Positions 11,948 through 22,739 of a stretch of 64,000 bases of DNA are shown here, in pieces. The position numbers were made by a program, and so were the translations under genes. The stretch is from positions 22,640 through 86,639 of the forward strand of contig JAIFAC010000483.1 of the NCBI GenBank assembly GCA_026545765.1, read 5' to 3'. Below the pieces are notes generated by a model. The model was not told the DNA's origin and did no database searches. It saw only the letters and a program-made list of their open reading frames with translations. Source of the stretch: Plantago major (taxonomy: Eukaryota > Streptophyta > Magnoliopsida > Lamiales > Plantaginaceae). Within the stretch, counting starts at the first letter, position 1. The number at the start of each line of letters is the position of its first letter.

Positions 11948-11956
11948 CTATAAATA
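11948..11956 (+). promoter_or_regulatory. Probable LTR TATA box (CTATAAATA)
   Basis: The sequence CTATAAATA sits in a strongly conserved stretch present in every LTR of the family (for example reverse-complemented at 21627-21635 and 35754-35762). About 690 bp of putative U3 lies upstream and about 920 bp of R/U5 downstream. No start-site data are available. Confidence 0.65.
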
Positions 11957-12340
11957 TCAACACTTAGACTGCTTGAGAACACACACTGAACACCTTAGAT
12001 CACTGAACTTATATTGAATACTCTCACAAGATCTCTCAAGCTTACTACTTACCTTCAAGCTTTCTGTTGCGACCAAAGCTCTTGATTCTAAGTAGCACCA
12101 AAATTCTAAGTGTCCTTATCCTTAACGAGCATTGTTATTTGTGAAAGAGTTGAACTAAGATTTCATATCTGAGTTTCATTCTCTTGACACTTACCATAGA
12201 CTTGGGTCAGTAGAGAATAAGATACCATACATTGCAAAGTGTATTAAGTATACTTGATTCATAGAGCTATTTGAATAACTGAACAAGTTATTAAAGAAAC
12301 TCACCTGACATTTTACCTTAACCAACACCTTAAACGGCGT

Positions 12341-12518
12341 GGAGTACAGGAAGTACTTAGTTTGGGAAACTAAGGAATAACTCCAAGGTTATTGAGCACA
12401 GAAAGTACTTAGTTTGGGAAACTAAGGAACAACTCAAAAGGTTTCTGAGTACAGGAAGTACTTGGCCGTGAAAGCCGGGGAATAACTCAGGGGGAACACT
12501 TGGTTGGGAACCTAGTGT
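12341..12518 (+). repeat. Array of four stem-loops in the LTR leader
   Basis: Three tandem ~52-60-bp units plus a final hairpin follow GGCGTGGAGTACAGGAAG. Stems are at 12356-12374 (CTTAGTTTgggAAACTAAG), 12408-12426 (same), 12461-12478 (CTTGGC...GCCGGG) and 12496-12518 (ACACTTGGTTgggAACCTAGTGT). The first and third are preceded by a second small hairpin AGTACaggaaGTACT. Other LTR copies show paired base changes that keep the stems. The array lies downstream of the TATA box and should be present in the RNA. Confidence 0.75.
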
Positions 12519-12875
12519 ATTTAGGAATCAAGAGAAGATATCTGTAAGATTACCTCATTTATCTGTCTTAGTGGATTCTAGGTCTGAGAAAGGCCGAAGT
12601 GGATTAGTTGAAGGATTAAGCCACCTTCAGAAACCACTATAAAAAGACTTGTGTTATTTACTTTCTGCAGTTTATTACTTCCTTTACTTATCTTGCAAAG
12701 TACTTACACTTATCTTGCTGAGCACGTGTACTTATCACAGAAAAGTCTTTCGCTCTCTGAAATTAAGTATCAGATATCTGTGAAGATATCTGAGAAACTG
12801 TGTTTATCAACAAAAGTTTTAAAAGACTATTCACCCCCCCTAGTCTTTTACTTTGCCGTTATCTGGACCAACAAG

Positions 12876-12887
12876 TGGTATCAGAGC
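12876..12887 (+). promoter_or_regulatory. E1 primer binding site (initiator tRNA-Met)
   Basis: TGGTATCAGAGC, two bases after the LTR, is complementary to the 3' end of plant initiator tRNA-Met and is the standard Copia minus-strand primer site. The same sequence with the same 2-bp gap is found in E2 and E3. Confidence 0.95.
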
Positions 12888-12991
12888 AGGAGGTTCCCAA
12901 GACTTCTGCACTGAACCTAGATCCCAGATAAGTGCCCACTAACTGCTTTTCACCTACACTTGATTTGTTTGTTTAGTATGTTTGCTGCAGG

Positions 12992-14052
12992 ATGTCTTTA
13001 AGTGACACCCCAATTCTTAAGCCAGAGAATTATGAAAAATGGAAGAACAACATGATGCTCTACCTAGAAGCCATCAGTGACGAAATGATCGAAGTAATAA
13101 AGAATGGTCCAATAGTCATTCAACAACTCAAGCAAGTCATAGAGGTTTCTAATGGCAGAGACAGAGAACAAAGCGATGGGTCTTCACAGACAGATGCGTC
13201 AACCAGTGGGAGACCTACCAGTCAAGTTATTTACGAACCAAAGGCCAGAGAGCTCTGGACATCGGAAGATGCCAAGAGAAATCGACTGGATGGTCAGGCT
13301 CGTAATATCATCATACGTTCTACTCCAGAGCACATACAATGTAAACTGTGGAGTGCAAAATCGACGAAAGTGGCCTGGCAATTGATTGAAGAAATCTGTG
13401 CCGGCACTGAGAAAAAAAAGGAAAACAAGTTCGAAGTTTTGAAGCTCAAATTCCAAAACTTTAAACAAGGTCCCACCGAGACTCTTGAAGAACTAGATTT
13501 CCGGTTTACAACACTTATGAGTGACATGGCTGCACTTGGTGAGAGTAATAGATATACCCAGTCAGAAAAGATTAAGACTATTGTGAGAAGTCTAAATTTT
13601 TCTACTTTAACCAAGGAATGCCATATATCACTCCTCTGGAACTTTTCTCTCACCTTGGCACTGTTGACTATGAGACAACTTAGAGAGAACAAACAACTGA
13701 GAAGTTGCAGAATGTTGCTCAAGGAACTTCTGAAAAGAAGAAGGGCAAGGAGGTGACTGAGGATTCTCTTGCTGTAAAGCAAATGGGAAAATATGTCAGT
13801 CGAGAAATTGAGAGAAGAAAAGCCAAAGAGAAGCTGAAAAAGCATCTAGGCTCAAACTACCATCTGTACAAAAATATGCAAAGCTCACTGAACAAGTCGG
13901 CTCAGAAAGCATCAAGTACTGAGGAAGCAGAAATCGAAAACGATATCTATTTCTATTGTCAGAAACCTGGTCATTTCAAGAAGGATTGCCCTGCCTTCAA
14001 CAGACTAAAGATAGGTAACAAGAAAGACAAAAGAATCTTCAAAAGAAGTTAG
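12992..14052 (+). pseudogene. gag: E1 gag (capsid / nucleocapsid), broken
   Basis: The start is the ATG at 12992 (MSLSDTPILKPENYEKWKNN), conserved at the same place in E2 and E3. Residues 1-254 form a UBN2/DUF4219-like Copia Gag capsid region (Y-x-x-W at the N-terminus, A-x-x-x-W-x-x-L later). A loss of about 20 bp near 13597, relative to E2, shifts the frame, and the reading continues at 13705-14052 into a lysine-rich nucleocapsid. The zinc knuckle reads YFYCQKPGHFKKDC: the first Cys of C-x2-C-x4-H-x4-C is Tyr (TAT), while E2 keeps TGT. Gag would build the virus-like particle, so E1 cannot supply it in trans. Confidence 0.85.
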
Positions 14053-14058
14053 AGAGCT

Positions 14059-15477
14059 ATGCTCACTGAAGAAAGGAAAAAGATTCAAATCCAACTGGAT
14101 GCTCTAGATATTATATCTGATTCTGAGGATGAGGATTCAGATGATTCCACACTGCCTTCCCCAGAAATGTGCGGTGTCTCTCATGAAGTAATTGACTTTG
14201 GTCAAAAGAAGAAAGAAGTGTGTGGAATGGCTGAAGAAATATTTCCAGATATCTCCAACATTGAACCTTGTCTAATGGCTGATAAGGTAACACATACTTC
14301 CTGTTATACTTATAAAAGTGATGAAGAGGGAATCAAAGATCTGGAAGAACTCAAAAGAGAACTTGATCTCTACGAAAGAGAATTTCAAATGATCCGAGCT
14401 AGAGCCGAGAACCTTGAAGAAGAAAAGAATTCTCTTGTAAAGGAAAATTCTCAAATAATCAAGATATCTGAGAAAAAGGATGCTGAAAATGCATTTCTCA
14501 AGGCTCATATATCTGAGACCGAAAATTCACATAAAGAAGCAATGGCCAATCTTCAAAAGAAATGTGAAGATCTTCTTTCTGAGAATAAGGAACTCAAAAA
14601 GAAAGAACTATCCTTTCAATCTTATGCCAAAGCTAGTGACACTCTTACTGAAGTACAATCTTATTTAAGAGATCCTTCAGAAAAGAGAGGACTTAATTGG
14701 ACACACACAGACAGTTCCACCACTCTGAATAAGAGTAATGAAGGACGGACATTTGTCAGTGCTCAGCAAGGTGATTCCCAAACAATCTACAGTATCGGTC
14801 AGAAAGCTAAGATTGTTGAAAAAGGAAAGGCAGTTGCGACCAAGCCTTTGTGGGAAAAACAAGTCCAAAGGAAAACTGTTGGAAATGTCTCTGAAAAGAA
14901 ACATAACACTGAGAAGTGTAATCACCCACAATGCTATGTCTCTCAAAAAGGAAAAATTGCAGGAGCTGACAAATTTTCCTATGTCACGTTTTCTAGAAAG
15001 AAAATTGATCATCCAGAGACTAGCAAAGCTGCTGAGAAGAGATCTCAGACAGCATCAGGTGCTCGGAATGGTATTGGCTATAAAGCCATCGGGAAACAAC
15101 TTGCTCGTGAGTACAAACAAGAGCAAGAACGATGGTTAAAGGCTAGAATTGCTCACAACAATTATCAGAAGTGGAAGATAAATCAAGCCACTGAAAATCT
15201 GAATGCCAGGGCTAGAAGAAATCTGTCTAGGAAAGCTAAGTTTGCTGAGAAGCAGACTCAGAAACCTGATAGGTATCTGAAAGCACCAAATGGAGCACCA
15301 AGGAACACACCAAGGAAGAAAATAGTTCTTAACAACAATGATACTAATCATTTAACTAGGATTCCTCCTTATATTCCTGTTAGACAAAAGAATGTTCCTA
15401 AGAAATTCATTCAAAAATGGATTCCTACTGGAAGATTCTTTAGTCCAGATGGTTCCATTGTTGGTATGAGAACCTAA
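14059..15477 (+). CDS. E1 gag-pol spacer: coiled-coil and basic region (472 aa open frame)
   Basis: An open frame between the zinc knuckle and protease. Residues ~1-80 are acidic (DSEDEDSDDS). Residues ~95-190 are a heptad-rich coiled coil (ENLEEEKNSLVKENSQ, ENKELKKKELSFQ). Residues ~260-440 are Lys/Arg/Gln-rich. It ends in KKFIQKWIPTGRFFSPDGS, a motif common just before protease in plant Copia polyproteins. A stop at the 13.7-14.05-kb frame precedes it, so it is expressed as an ORF only in theory. Equivalent sequence in E2 and E3 is distorted. A long spacer of this kind is reported for Sirevirus-like elements; its role is unknown. Confidence 0.7.
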   Translation: MLTEERKKIQIQLDALDIISDSEDEDSDDSTLPSPEMCGVSHEVIDFGQKKKEVCGMAEEIFPDISNIEPCLMADKVTHTSCYTYKSDEEGIKDLEELKRELDLYEREFQMIRARAENLEEEKNSLVKENSQIIKISEKKDAENAFLKAHISETENSHKEAMANLQKKCEDLLSENKELKKKELSFQSYAKASDTLTEVQSYLRDPSEKRGLNWTHTDSSTTLNKSNEGRTFVSAQQGDSQTIYSIGQKAKIVEKGKAVATKPLWEKQVQRKTVGNVSEKKHNTEKCNHPQCYVSQKGKIAGADKFSYVTFSRKKIDHPETSKAAEKRSQTASGARNGIGYKAIGKQLAREYKQEQERWLKARIAHNNYQKWKINQATENLNARARRNLSRKAKFAEKQTQKPDRYLKAPNGAPRNTPRKKIVLNNNDTNHLTRIPPYIPVRQKNVPKKFIQKWIPTGRFFSPDGSIVGMRT

Positions 15478-15495
15478 TCTCCTATTTCCTGTTTT

Positions 15496-16535
15496 GTGCA
15501 GAACACTCTAAAGACTAATTCAAAGTGGCATTTTGATAGTGGATGTGGGAAGCACATGACAGGAGACAAAGCAAATCTGATTGACTACAAAAAATGCAAT
15601 GATAGACCAATTATCAGGTTTGCTGGAGGAGATGAAAATCCAACCATAGGTTTTGGCAATTTGAAGTTTGGAGCCCTCACAATCTCTGAAGTACTTCATG
15701 TAAAGGGATTGAAATATAATCTCCTAAGCATGAGTCAACTAGTAGACAAAGGGTACACTGTCAAGATCAAGTCAAAACTATGTAAAGTGATTGACAATGA
15801 GTCAAAGCAGACAATCTTGGTTGCAAGGCTTAAAGGAAATCTTTGTGTTGCTGATTGGGCATCCGCCACAACCGAAGAATGTCTCATGGTGAGTCAATCT
15901 GGCCACACTGAAGAAAATTTTCTATGGCATAAAAGAATGAGTCACTTGAATTTCAAAACTCTGAATAAGCTAGCCAAGAAAGAGTTGGTGGTTCGTTTAC
16001 CCAAAATGTCATATAGAAAAGAAGGTGTATGCTCAGCTTGCCAAATGGGAAAACAATCCAAAACATCTTTCAAGTCTAAAACTAGACATTCCAGTGAAAG
16101 GCCACTGCAAATGTTACATATGGATCTGTTTGAATCCTCAGTAACTAGTTATGCAGGAAAGAAGTATGGTCTGGTTATTGTTGATGATTACTCAAGATTC
16201 ACTTGGGTTGTCTTTCTCAAACACAAATATGATGCAAGGGTTGAGATACCTAACTTGCTGAATAAGCTCGAAGTCATGAAAAATGACAAGGTATCTGTAA
16301 TCAGAACAGACAATGGTACTGAGTTTGTGAACCAGTACATCAAAGAGTTTTGTACTTGCAAAGGTATACAACATCAACTATCTTCTGAAATAAGTGAAAT
16401 TTATTGGGTTGAAGCTGTAAACACAACATGCTACACTCAAAATAGATGTCTGATTAACAAACACCATGACAAAACTCCTTACGAGCTTTTCATTTGTAGA
16501 CCCCCTAGTATCAAACATCTAAGGGTGTTTGGTTG
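15496..16535 (+). pseudogene. pol: E1 pol: protease and integrase, catalytic Glu region deleted
   Basis: Begins with the retropepsin active site in WHFDSGCGKHMTGDKANL, followed by the flap region (IRFAGGDENPTIGFGNLKFG). The integrase HHCC zinc domain is visible as LWHKRMSHLNFKTL...CSACQMGKQ. Catalytic Asp residues are seen in MLHMDLFE and VIRTDNGTEF. The third catalytic residue, the Glu of NGVAER, is gone: about 84 bp present in E2 is missing at ~16387 and the frame continues as SSEISEIYWVEAV. The frame then runs into the solo LTR at 16536. Integrase would insert the cDNA; this copy cannot. Confidence 0.88.
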
Positions 16536-17482
16536 TGCTGAGGGTGTAACTCCCCAATCACTTAGATTTATTTGACTCTTCCAAATGGTGCCAAGGTAAG
16601 AGGCTCCTTGCTAGGTGAGGACCGAAGCGTAAGAACTAGCTGCCAACTACTCCGGTAAGGACCTGCACACTTGAGTGGGGGTTAGTGCCCGTTTGCTAAG
16701 TGTCAAACCGGATGAGACTTACTCGAGTGGTGAGGTTCAACTCTGTATACGATTCGTGATGTGACTAGCGAGAAGACTTGTTCGAAGTGACTTACTTGAA
16801 GTGCCTTGCTTATTGGGATATGTGCCTTATTTATAGGCTACCATTGAAATGGAAGGCCTTGCTAGGATTGCGCCATGTGTACGGCTAGGATTGAGCCACC
16901 AATGCTAAGATGAGGCCCATAGCCCAATAATGAAGCTTTAGCCCATGCCATCTTGGGCTTTAGGGGTAGTTTGGTCATTATTGGGAGAGTTTTTGAGGAT
17001 TTGACAGAGTCTGGCGAGATCCCAGGTTCGGAGAGGTTGGTCCGGATGCTGATCCGATTCTTTGGTTGTCGGTGAGGAAGTTCTCCTGCCTGTCCAACTC
17101 TTCCGATTCGGAGCTTCTGGGTTCGGACATCTCACTCTTTGGTGCCCACTTGCTTGGTAGCTTTATGAGATGGTCATCTTTGGATCCAGGTCGACATCCA
17201 GTCGAGTCCTTGGGTCGGAGAGGGTACTGACTTAGCACCATGCTCCTTTCCCAGGGAGGCTCGGACCAAGGTGGGTCGGACCTAGTGTTCCGGGTCGGGC
17301 CTTGCAGGTCCAAATCCTTTGTCCCCTTCTCTTAGGGTGGGTCAGACCATAGATGGTCTACCCGGATCGGACCATTGGCTCGGACCTAAGTGCCTCGGAT
17401 CCTTTGGATGACTTAGGACGCCTTAGGATTCGTTCCTAGGTCCTTTATGATGGATTGGACATATTTCCGTATCAACAGGTTG
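16531..17482. mobile_element. Solo LTR of an unrelated element inside E1 integrase
   Basis: The insert is 16536-17477 (942 bp), starting TGCTGAGGGTG and ending CCGTATCAACA, so TG...CA. It is flanked by GGTTG at 16531-16535 and 17478-17482. The host sequence is contiguous when the insert and one GGTTG are removed. It is much more GC-rich than its surroundings (many CGGACC/GGTCGG motifs) and carries a possible TATA box (TTATTTATAGG) near 16828. No internal element sequence remains, as expected after LTR-LTR recombination. The family (Gypsy or Copia) is not determined; the antisense ORFs of 65 and 111 aa in it are not genes. Confidence 0.9.
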
Positions 17483-19723
17483 CATATGTTTTATTCTTAA
17501 CAATGGAAAATAATACTTGAGAACATTTCAACCAAAGGCAGATGAAGTAGTATTTCTTGGTTATTCTCTGAATAGTAAAGCCTACAGAATCTACAACAAA
17601 AGAACGCAAAAGATCGAAGAATCTGTTCATGTAGTGTTCTATGAAGGAAACAAGAAAGTACTCTTGAATGATGATCTCTCAGATAAGTTCAAAGAACTAA
17701 TGATTAAAGATTCTGAAAAAGGATCCTTAGAAGAAAACAATTCTATCATTCAAATAGAGGATGAGTCTGACGATGAAAAGCAACCTATGCTTAGTAACAA
17801 CCAGATGGCTCTAAGACATGATGAAGAATTTCCTATAAGAATTCCAGAAATGGAATAGGTTACTGAGAACCTTCATCATGAAGAGGTATCTGAAAACGAG
17901 ATTGCTGAAATGCAAGTCCCAGATATCTCTAACACTGAAAAAGTGTCAGATATCCATGGCATTTCCCATATGTCAGATATCTAAGATACTGCACAAGTAT
18001 CTCATCAAGATCATATTGATTCACATTCAAATCAAAATGATATTGATCCTACTAGTTCAAAACTCATTATAAAATGGATAAGAAATCATCCTGCAAAGGA
18101 TGTGATTGGTCCCATAGACCAAGGAGTTATAACTAGAAGAGCAATCGCTGAAAATGCAAATTGCCTCTATGGATGTTTCATCTCAAACATTTGAACCAAA
18201 GACTATAGAAGAAGCATTAAAAGATCAATATTGGATCTCTGCAATGCAAGAAGAGTTGGATCAATTTGAGAGAAACAAAGTCTGAAAACTGGTTCCATTT
18301 GTTAACGGAATATCTGTAATCGGAGCCAAGTGGGTTTTCAGAAACAAAATGAATGAGTCTGGTGAAATAACCAGAAACAAAGTTAGGTTGGTTGCCAAGG
18401 GATTCACCCAGACTGAAGGACTAGATTTTGATGAATCATATGCACTAGTTTCAAGATTGGATGCAATAAGACTCTTTCTAGCCTTTGAAGCTTATAATGA
18501 CTTTACAGTTTATCAAATGGATGTCAAAAGTGCATTTCTAAATGGTGAACTTGCTGAGGAAGTCTATGTTGAGCAACCACCGGGTTTTGAAGTTTCCTCA
18601 GAAAGTAGGATGGTCTATGAGCTTCAGAAAGCTCTGTATGGGCTGAAACAAGCTCCAAGAGCATGGTATGATACATTGGCCAGATACCTACTAGAAAGTG
18701 GTTTCAAGAAAGGAGATGTTGATAAAGCACTCTTCACATTGAACCATGATGGGAAACTACTGTTAGTTCAAGTATATGTTGATGACATTATATTTGAATT
18801 TAAAGACAAGCAACTTTGTGAAGACTTTGCTGAACACATGAAATGTAAATTCGAGATGAGCATGATGGGAGAATTGAATTACTTAGAAATTTGGAAGTCA
18901 AGCAACTCAATGATGGAATATTCATTAGTCAAACAAAGTATGCAAAAGACATGCTCAACAAGTTCAATCTAAAGCCTTTTCAAAAGAATGCTAAGATACC
19001 TATGAGCATTGGAACAAAATGACCTATCTTGAATCGACAAGAATGTTGAAGAACACAAGTATAGGAAATTGATTGGTCTCTCTTGCCTCACTGCAAGTAG
19101 ACCTGATATTCAATATGCAGTTGGAGTGTGTGCTAGATTTCAGACAAATCCAATGCAATGACACTACAACATTGCTATGAAGATATTAAGGTATGTAAAG
19201 GGTACTGTAGAAGTCGGATTGTGGTATCCAAAAGACAGTGGATTGAGTTTGGTTGGCTATTCAGATCTCGACTATCTTTGGATCATTGCTTGAAAGAAAA
19301 AGCACCTCAGGAACTTGTCAATTTCTTGGTGCCAGATTGATATCATGGTTCAGCAAGAAATAAAACTCAATTGCTACATCTACCACAGAGGCTGAATATA
19401 TTGCTGCTGGGTGTTGTGCTTCACAAATATTGTGGATACAACAACAACTCAGAGACTATGGACTCAATGAAGAGAAAACTCCCATTTTCTGTGACAACAC
19501 AAGTGCTATTGCCATAACTCAGAATCCTAAGTTTCATGCTAGAACAAAGCACATTGATGTTAGACACCACTTCATCAGAGACCATGTTGAAAAAGACAAT
19601 ATAGAGATACTCAAGATTGGCACTGAAGACCAACTTGCAGATATCTTCACTAAGCCACTACAAGAAAGTAGATTCTTAGCCTTAAGACACAGTCTTGGAC
19701 TAATGGAGCTACCTAAGAACTGA
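17483..19723 (+). pseudogene. pol: E1 pol: integrase C-terminus, reverse transcriptase, RNase H (broken)
   Basis: 17517-17858 gives the integrase tail (RTFQPKADEVVFLGYS, KIEESVHVVFYEG), preceded by a premature TAA at 17511. 18100-19000 is the RVT_2 reverse transcriptase: [33 protein letters not shown] and the catalytic YVDDI are all present. 19430-19723 is RNase H ([34 protein letters not shown]), ending in a stop at 19721-19723. Lesions include TGG to TGA in KVWKLV, frameshifts near 18190, 18880 and 19020, and a TAA replacing a Lys codon near 19363. The second copy at 50316-52110 shares some of these lesions. Confidence 0.9.
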
Positions 19724-19907
19724 ATAAGTTCAGATATCTGAAGAAGATATCAAAGGAGAGAGAAGAGAAATCTAGAACGGGTATCCAGAAAAGAGAAATC
19801 TGGAACGAGTATCCAGAAACCCAAGGGTAAAATAGCTATTTAAAGATCTCTGAGACAGGTACTCAGATATCTAGATCACTCAGTGAGGGGGAACACAAAA
19901 GAGAATA
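19724..19907 (+). other. E1 spacer after pol, up to the E2 insertion
   Basis: Contains two imperfect copies of a GAGAAATCTRGAACGRGTATCCAG unit, the counterpart of the 36-bp minisatellite in E3 (28801-28919). It ends with GAACACAAAAGAGAATA, which continues at 55122 after E2. Confidence 0.8.
19903..19907 (+). repeat. Target site duplication of E2, left (GAATA)
   Basis: Matching copies lie at 55122-55126, immediately after E2, and at 52106-52110, where the duplicated E1 segment meets another E2 LTR. Confidence 0.92.
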
Positions 19908-20668
19908 TGTTGGTCCAGATAACGGCAAAGTAAAAGACTGGGGGGGGGGGTGAATAGTCTTTTTAAAACTTTTGTCGATAAGCACAGTTTCTCAGATATC
20001 TGATACTTAATTTCAGAGAGCGGAAGACTTCTGAGATAAGTGCACGTGTTCAGCAAGATAAGTGTAAGTACTTTGCAATGTAAGTAAAACAAGTAATAAA
20101 CTGCAGAAAGTAAATAACACGTCTTTTTATAGTGGTATCTGAAGGTGGCTTAATCCTTCAACTAATCCACTTCGGTCTTTCTCAGACCAAGAATCCACTA
20201 AGATAAATGAGGTAACCTTACATATATCTTTTCTTAGATTCCTAAAAGCACTAGGTTCCCAACCAAGTGTTCCCCTTGAGATTTTCCCTGGCTTCCACAG
20301 CCAAGTACTTCCTGTACTCAGAAACCTTTTTGAGCTATTCCTTAGCTTCCCAAGCTAAGTACTTCTTGTGCTCAGCAACCTTGGAGTTATTCCTTAGTTT
20401 CTCAAACTAAGTACTTCCTGTACTCCACGTCGTATATGGTGTTGGTTTTAGGTTTGTTTGTCAGGTGAGCTTCTTTAATAACTTGTTCAGTTATTCAGAT
20501 AGCTCTGTGAATCAAGTATACTTAATACACTTTGCAATGTATGGTATCTTGTTCTCTACTGACCCAAGTCTATGGTAAGTGTTCAAGAGAATGAAACTTA
20601 GATATGAAATCTTAGTTCAACTCTTTCACAGATAACAATGCTCGTTAAGGATCAAGACACTTCGAACT
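19908..20668 (-). repeat. E2 3' LTR, first part (LTR 3' portion)
   Basis: Reverse complement of the last ~760 bp of the family LTR, including the G-run near 19940 and the hairpin array. It stops at CACTTCGAACT, where E3 begins. The remainder is at 36466-37305. Confidence 0.9.
20664..20668 (-). repeat. Target site duplication of E3, left (GAACT)
   Basis: The partner is written TAACT at 36461-36465. There the boundary reads CTAATGTAACT where CTAACA|GAACT is expected, the ACAGA to ATGTA distortion seen elsewhere in the window. Confidence 0.8.
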
Positions 20669-22353
20669 TGTTGGTCCAGATAACGGCAAAGTAAAAGACT
20701 AGAGGGGGGGGGGGGGTGAATAGTCTTTTAAAACTTTTGTCGATAACAAATATTTCTCAGATATCTGAATGGATATCTGATACTTAGAATCAGAGTGCGG
20801 AAGACTTAATAAAGATAAGTGTAGAAACAGTTAATAAATGTGTGTGTGTGTTGCTGAAGTATAAATACAGAAATGTAAATGACAAAGCAAGTATAGTGGT
20901 ATCTGGAGGTGGCGTAATCCTCCAACTAATCCACTTCGGTCTATTAGAGACCTAGAATTCACTAGAACAGATAATTGAGATAACCTTACAAAAATCCTAT
21001 TCTAAGATTCTGAACAATTGGTTCTGACCAAAAGTTCCCCCTGAGTTGTTCCCTAGCTTCTTCAGCCAAGTACTTCCTATACTCAGAAACCTTTGAGTTG
21101 TTCCCTAGCTTCCCAAGCTAAGTACTTCCTATACTCAAAAACCTTGGAGTTATTCCTTAGTTTCCCAAATCAAGTACTTCCTATACTCCGGTAACCTTGG
21201 AGTTATTCCCGATTTTCAAACTAAGTACTTCCTGCATCCACGGTTTTGGTGTTGGTTTCGTTTGAGTTGTCGATGAGCGTCTTAATAACTTTTCGATTAT
21301 TCAGATAGCTCTGTGAACTTAGTTACTTAATACACTTTACAGTATGGTATCTAGTTCGATTTCTTGACCAAGTCTTATGATATCATTCAAGAGAATGAAT
21401 CTCGGATAGTTGATCTTTTGATTCAACTCCTTCACGATAGCTTTGCTTGTTTAGGATCGGGACACTTAGAACTTCAGGTGTTTACTCAAGATCACAAGCT
21501 TTAGTCGCAATGTAAAGCTTTGATAATAAGTAAGAAGCTTTGAGAGTAAGATCGAGATCGTATGTTTCAAATATTCAGTGTTCTGAGTTGTGTTCCGTGT
21601 GTTCTCTCAAGTTGTCTAAGTGTTGATATTTATAGATGAATTTGAGTACCGTTTGAATAGTATCCGTTAGGCTCAAATTCGAACTATCGATATCTGTGTA
21701 TAGTACTGTAGCAGGTTTTGTCTTCTTCTCAGAAGTTGCCGTTGCTTTTACTCAGACATCTCTGTCCGTGCATTAAATGCATTGTACTATACTTTTTTCC
21801 TGTAGTGTCAACGGAACTATGCTTTGTATCAGAGACTAGTCTTGTTGTCTGATTCTTTGCACATCCTTATCTTCATTCTTCAGATACCACTTGTATTGAT
21901 TGAAACAACCTTGTTTCTTTTCAGAAACGTGTTTAACGCTCAAGGTATCTGAGAACATATATCTGTGGACACTTTCCTTGTCTTCAGATATGTATCTCAT
22001 TTCTCAGATATCTCTTGTGACACAGTTTGTTTGAAACTGTTCGCGTCTACAAGATATCTGGCTAAGATATCTGAATAACAGATTCAGTAATCTTGTGCAG
22101 TTTTCTTCAAATCTTCAAAAGTTGTTGAGCTTTCTGCTTGGATGTCTTCTTCTTGGTCTTCTCTTCATAAAATAAAAATTACATTTTGAGACCTAACATC
22201 CTATACAAGATTAGCTAGACTATCATACTTAGTGGGTTTCCTCTTTTACAATGTTCAAGTGAACCAAGAGTACTAATCACCTTTCTGAGACTAAGATAAG
22301 TCATCATGTTGCTGAACAAAATCTAAACAGATATTCTAACAAAATATCTAACA
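20669..22353 (-). repeat. E3 3' LTR
   Basis: 1,685 bp, TGTTGGTCC...TATCTAACA in plus-strand reading. The TATA box is at 21627-21635 and the hairpin units at about 21040-21240. Bases ~21,220-21,480 show the CAG/CTG distortion (CGATGAGCG for CAGGTGAGC). Confidence 0.93.
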
Positions 22354-22367
22354 AATTTCCCCATTTT
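22354..22367 (-). promoter_or_regulatory. E3 polypurine tract
   Basis: The minus-strand reading AAAATGGGGAAATT lies directly before the 3' LTR, the expected plus-strand primer. E2 has AAAATGGGGAAAATT at 37306-37320, and E1 has a variant at 61552-61566. Confidence 0.8.
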
Positions 22368-22739
22368 GATCAGTCAACGATGACTATCTTCCCTATTACA
22401 AATCTGGATGAGGAAACAATCCACCACTTAATCATTTCTTGAGATCTTTCAAATCATATAATTAAGTGCAGAAAGTAGACATCAACCAAATCACAAGGTG
22501 TGATCTTTGCTGACAAGTTATCTTTTATAAAATACTATCTGAGAGTAAGTTCTTCAGATAAGTCGCAACTAAGGATTACAGATAACTTTAATACATAACA
22601 CATTTAAGCTCAGTCAGCAAGATACATCAAAAATTACATAGTAAATTAGGACAACAGGAGTAACCAAGCTCCAAGTAAACATCCTAAAGAACTAGCTTCA
22701 AGTCTTCAATCTTCAAGTCTTCAACAAAGTTTCTATGGA
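22368..22739 (-). other. E3 3' untranslated spacer between accessory gene and PPT
   Basis: Conserved in E1 (61171-61551) and E2 (37321-37691), including GATAGTCATCGTTGACTGATC and the TAATTATATGA region. No ORF. Confidence 0.75.

Larger units (their letters stand above)
11262..12873 (+). repeat. E1 5' LTR
   Basis: 1,612 bp, ending CCAACA, followed two bases later by the tRNA-Met primer site. Matching LTRs lie at 61567-63118 (E1), 20669-22353 and 34806-36460 (E3), and in the E2 fragments. It contains a TATA box, a hairpin array in the presumed R/U5 region, and a C-run about 45 bp before its end whose length differs between copies. The predicted ORFs inside it are not genes. Confidence 0.95.

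Noticed and set aside
13294..13845. 183-aa antisense ORF across E1 gag
   Set aside because: It is a shadow of gag; the sense strand carries the conserved Gag reading.
16978..17313. 111-aa minus-strand ORF rich in Pro, Ser and Arg
   Set aside because: It lies wholly inside the solo LTR and reflects its GC-rich composition.
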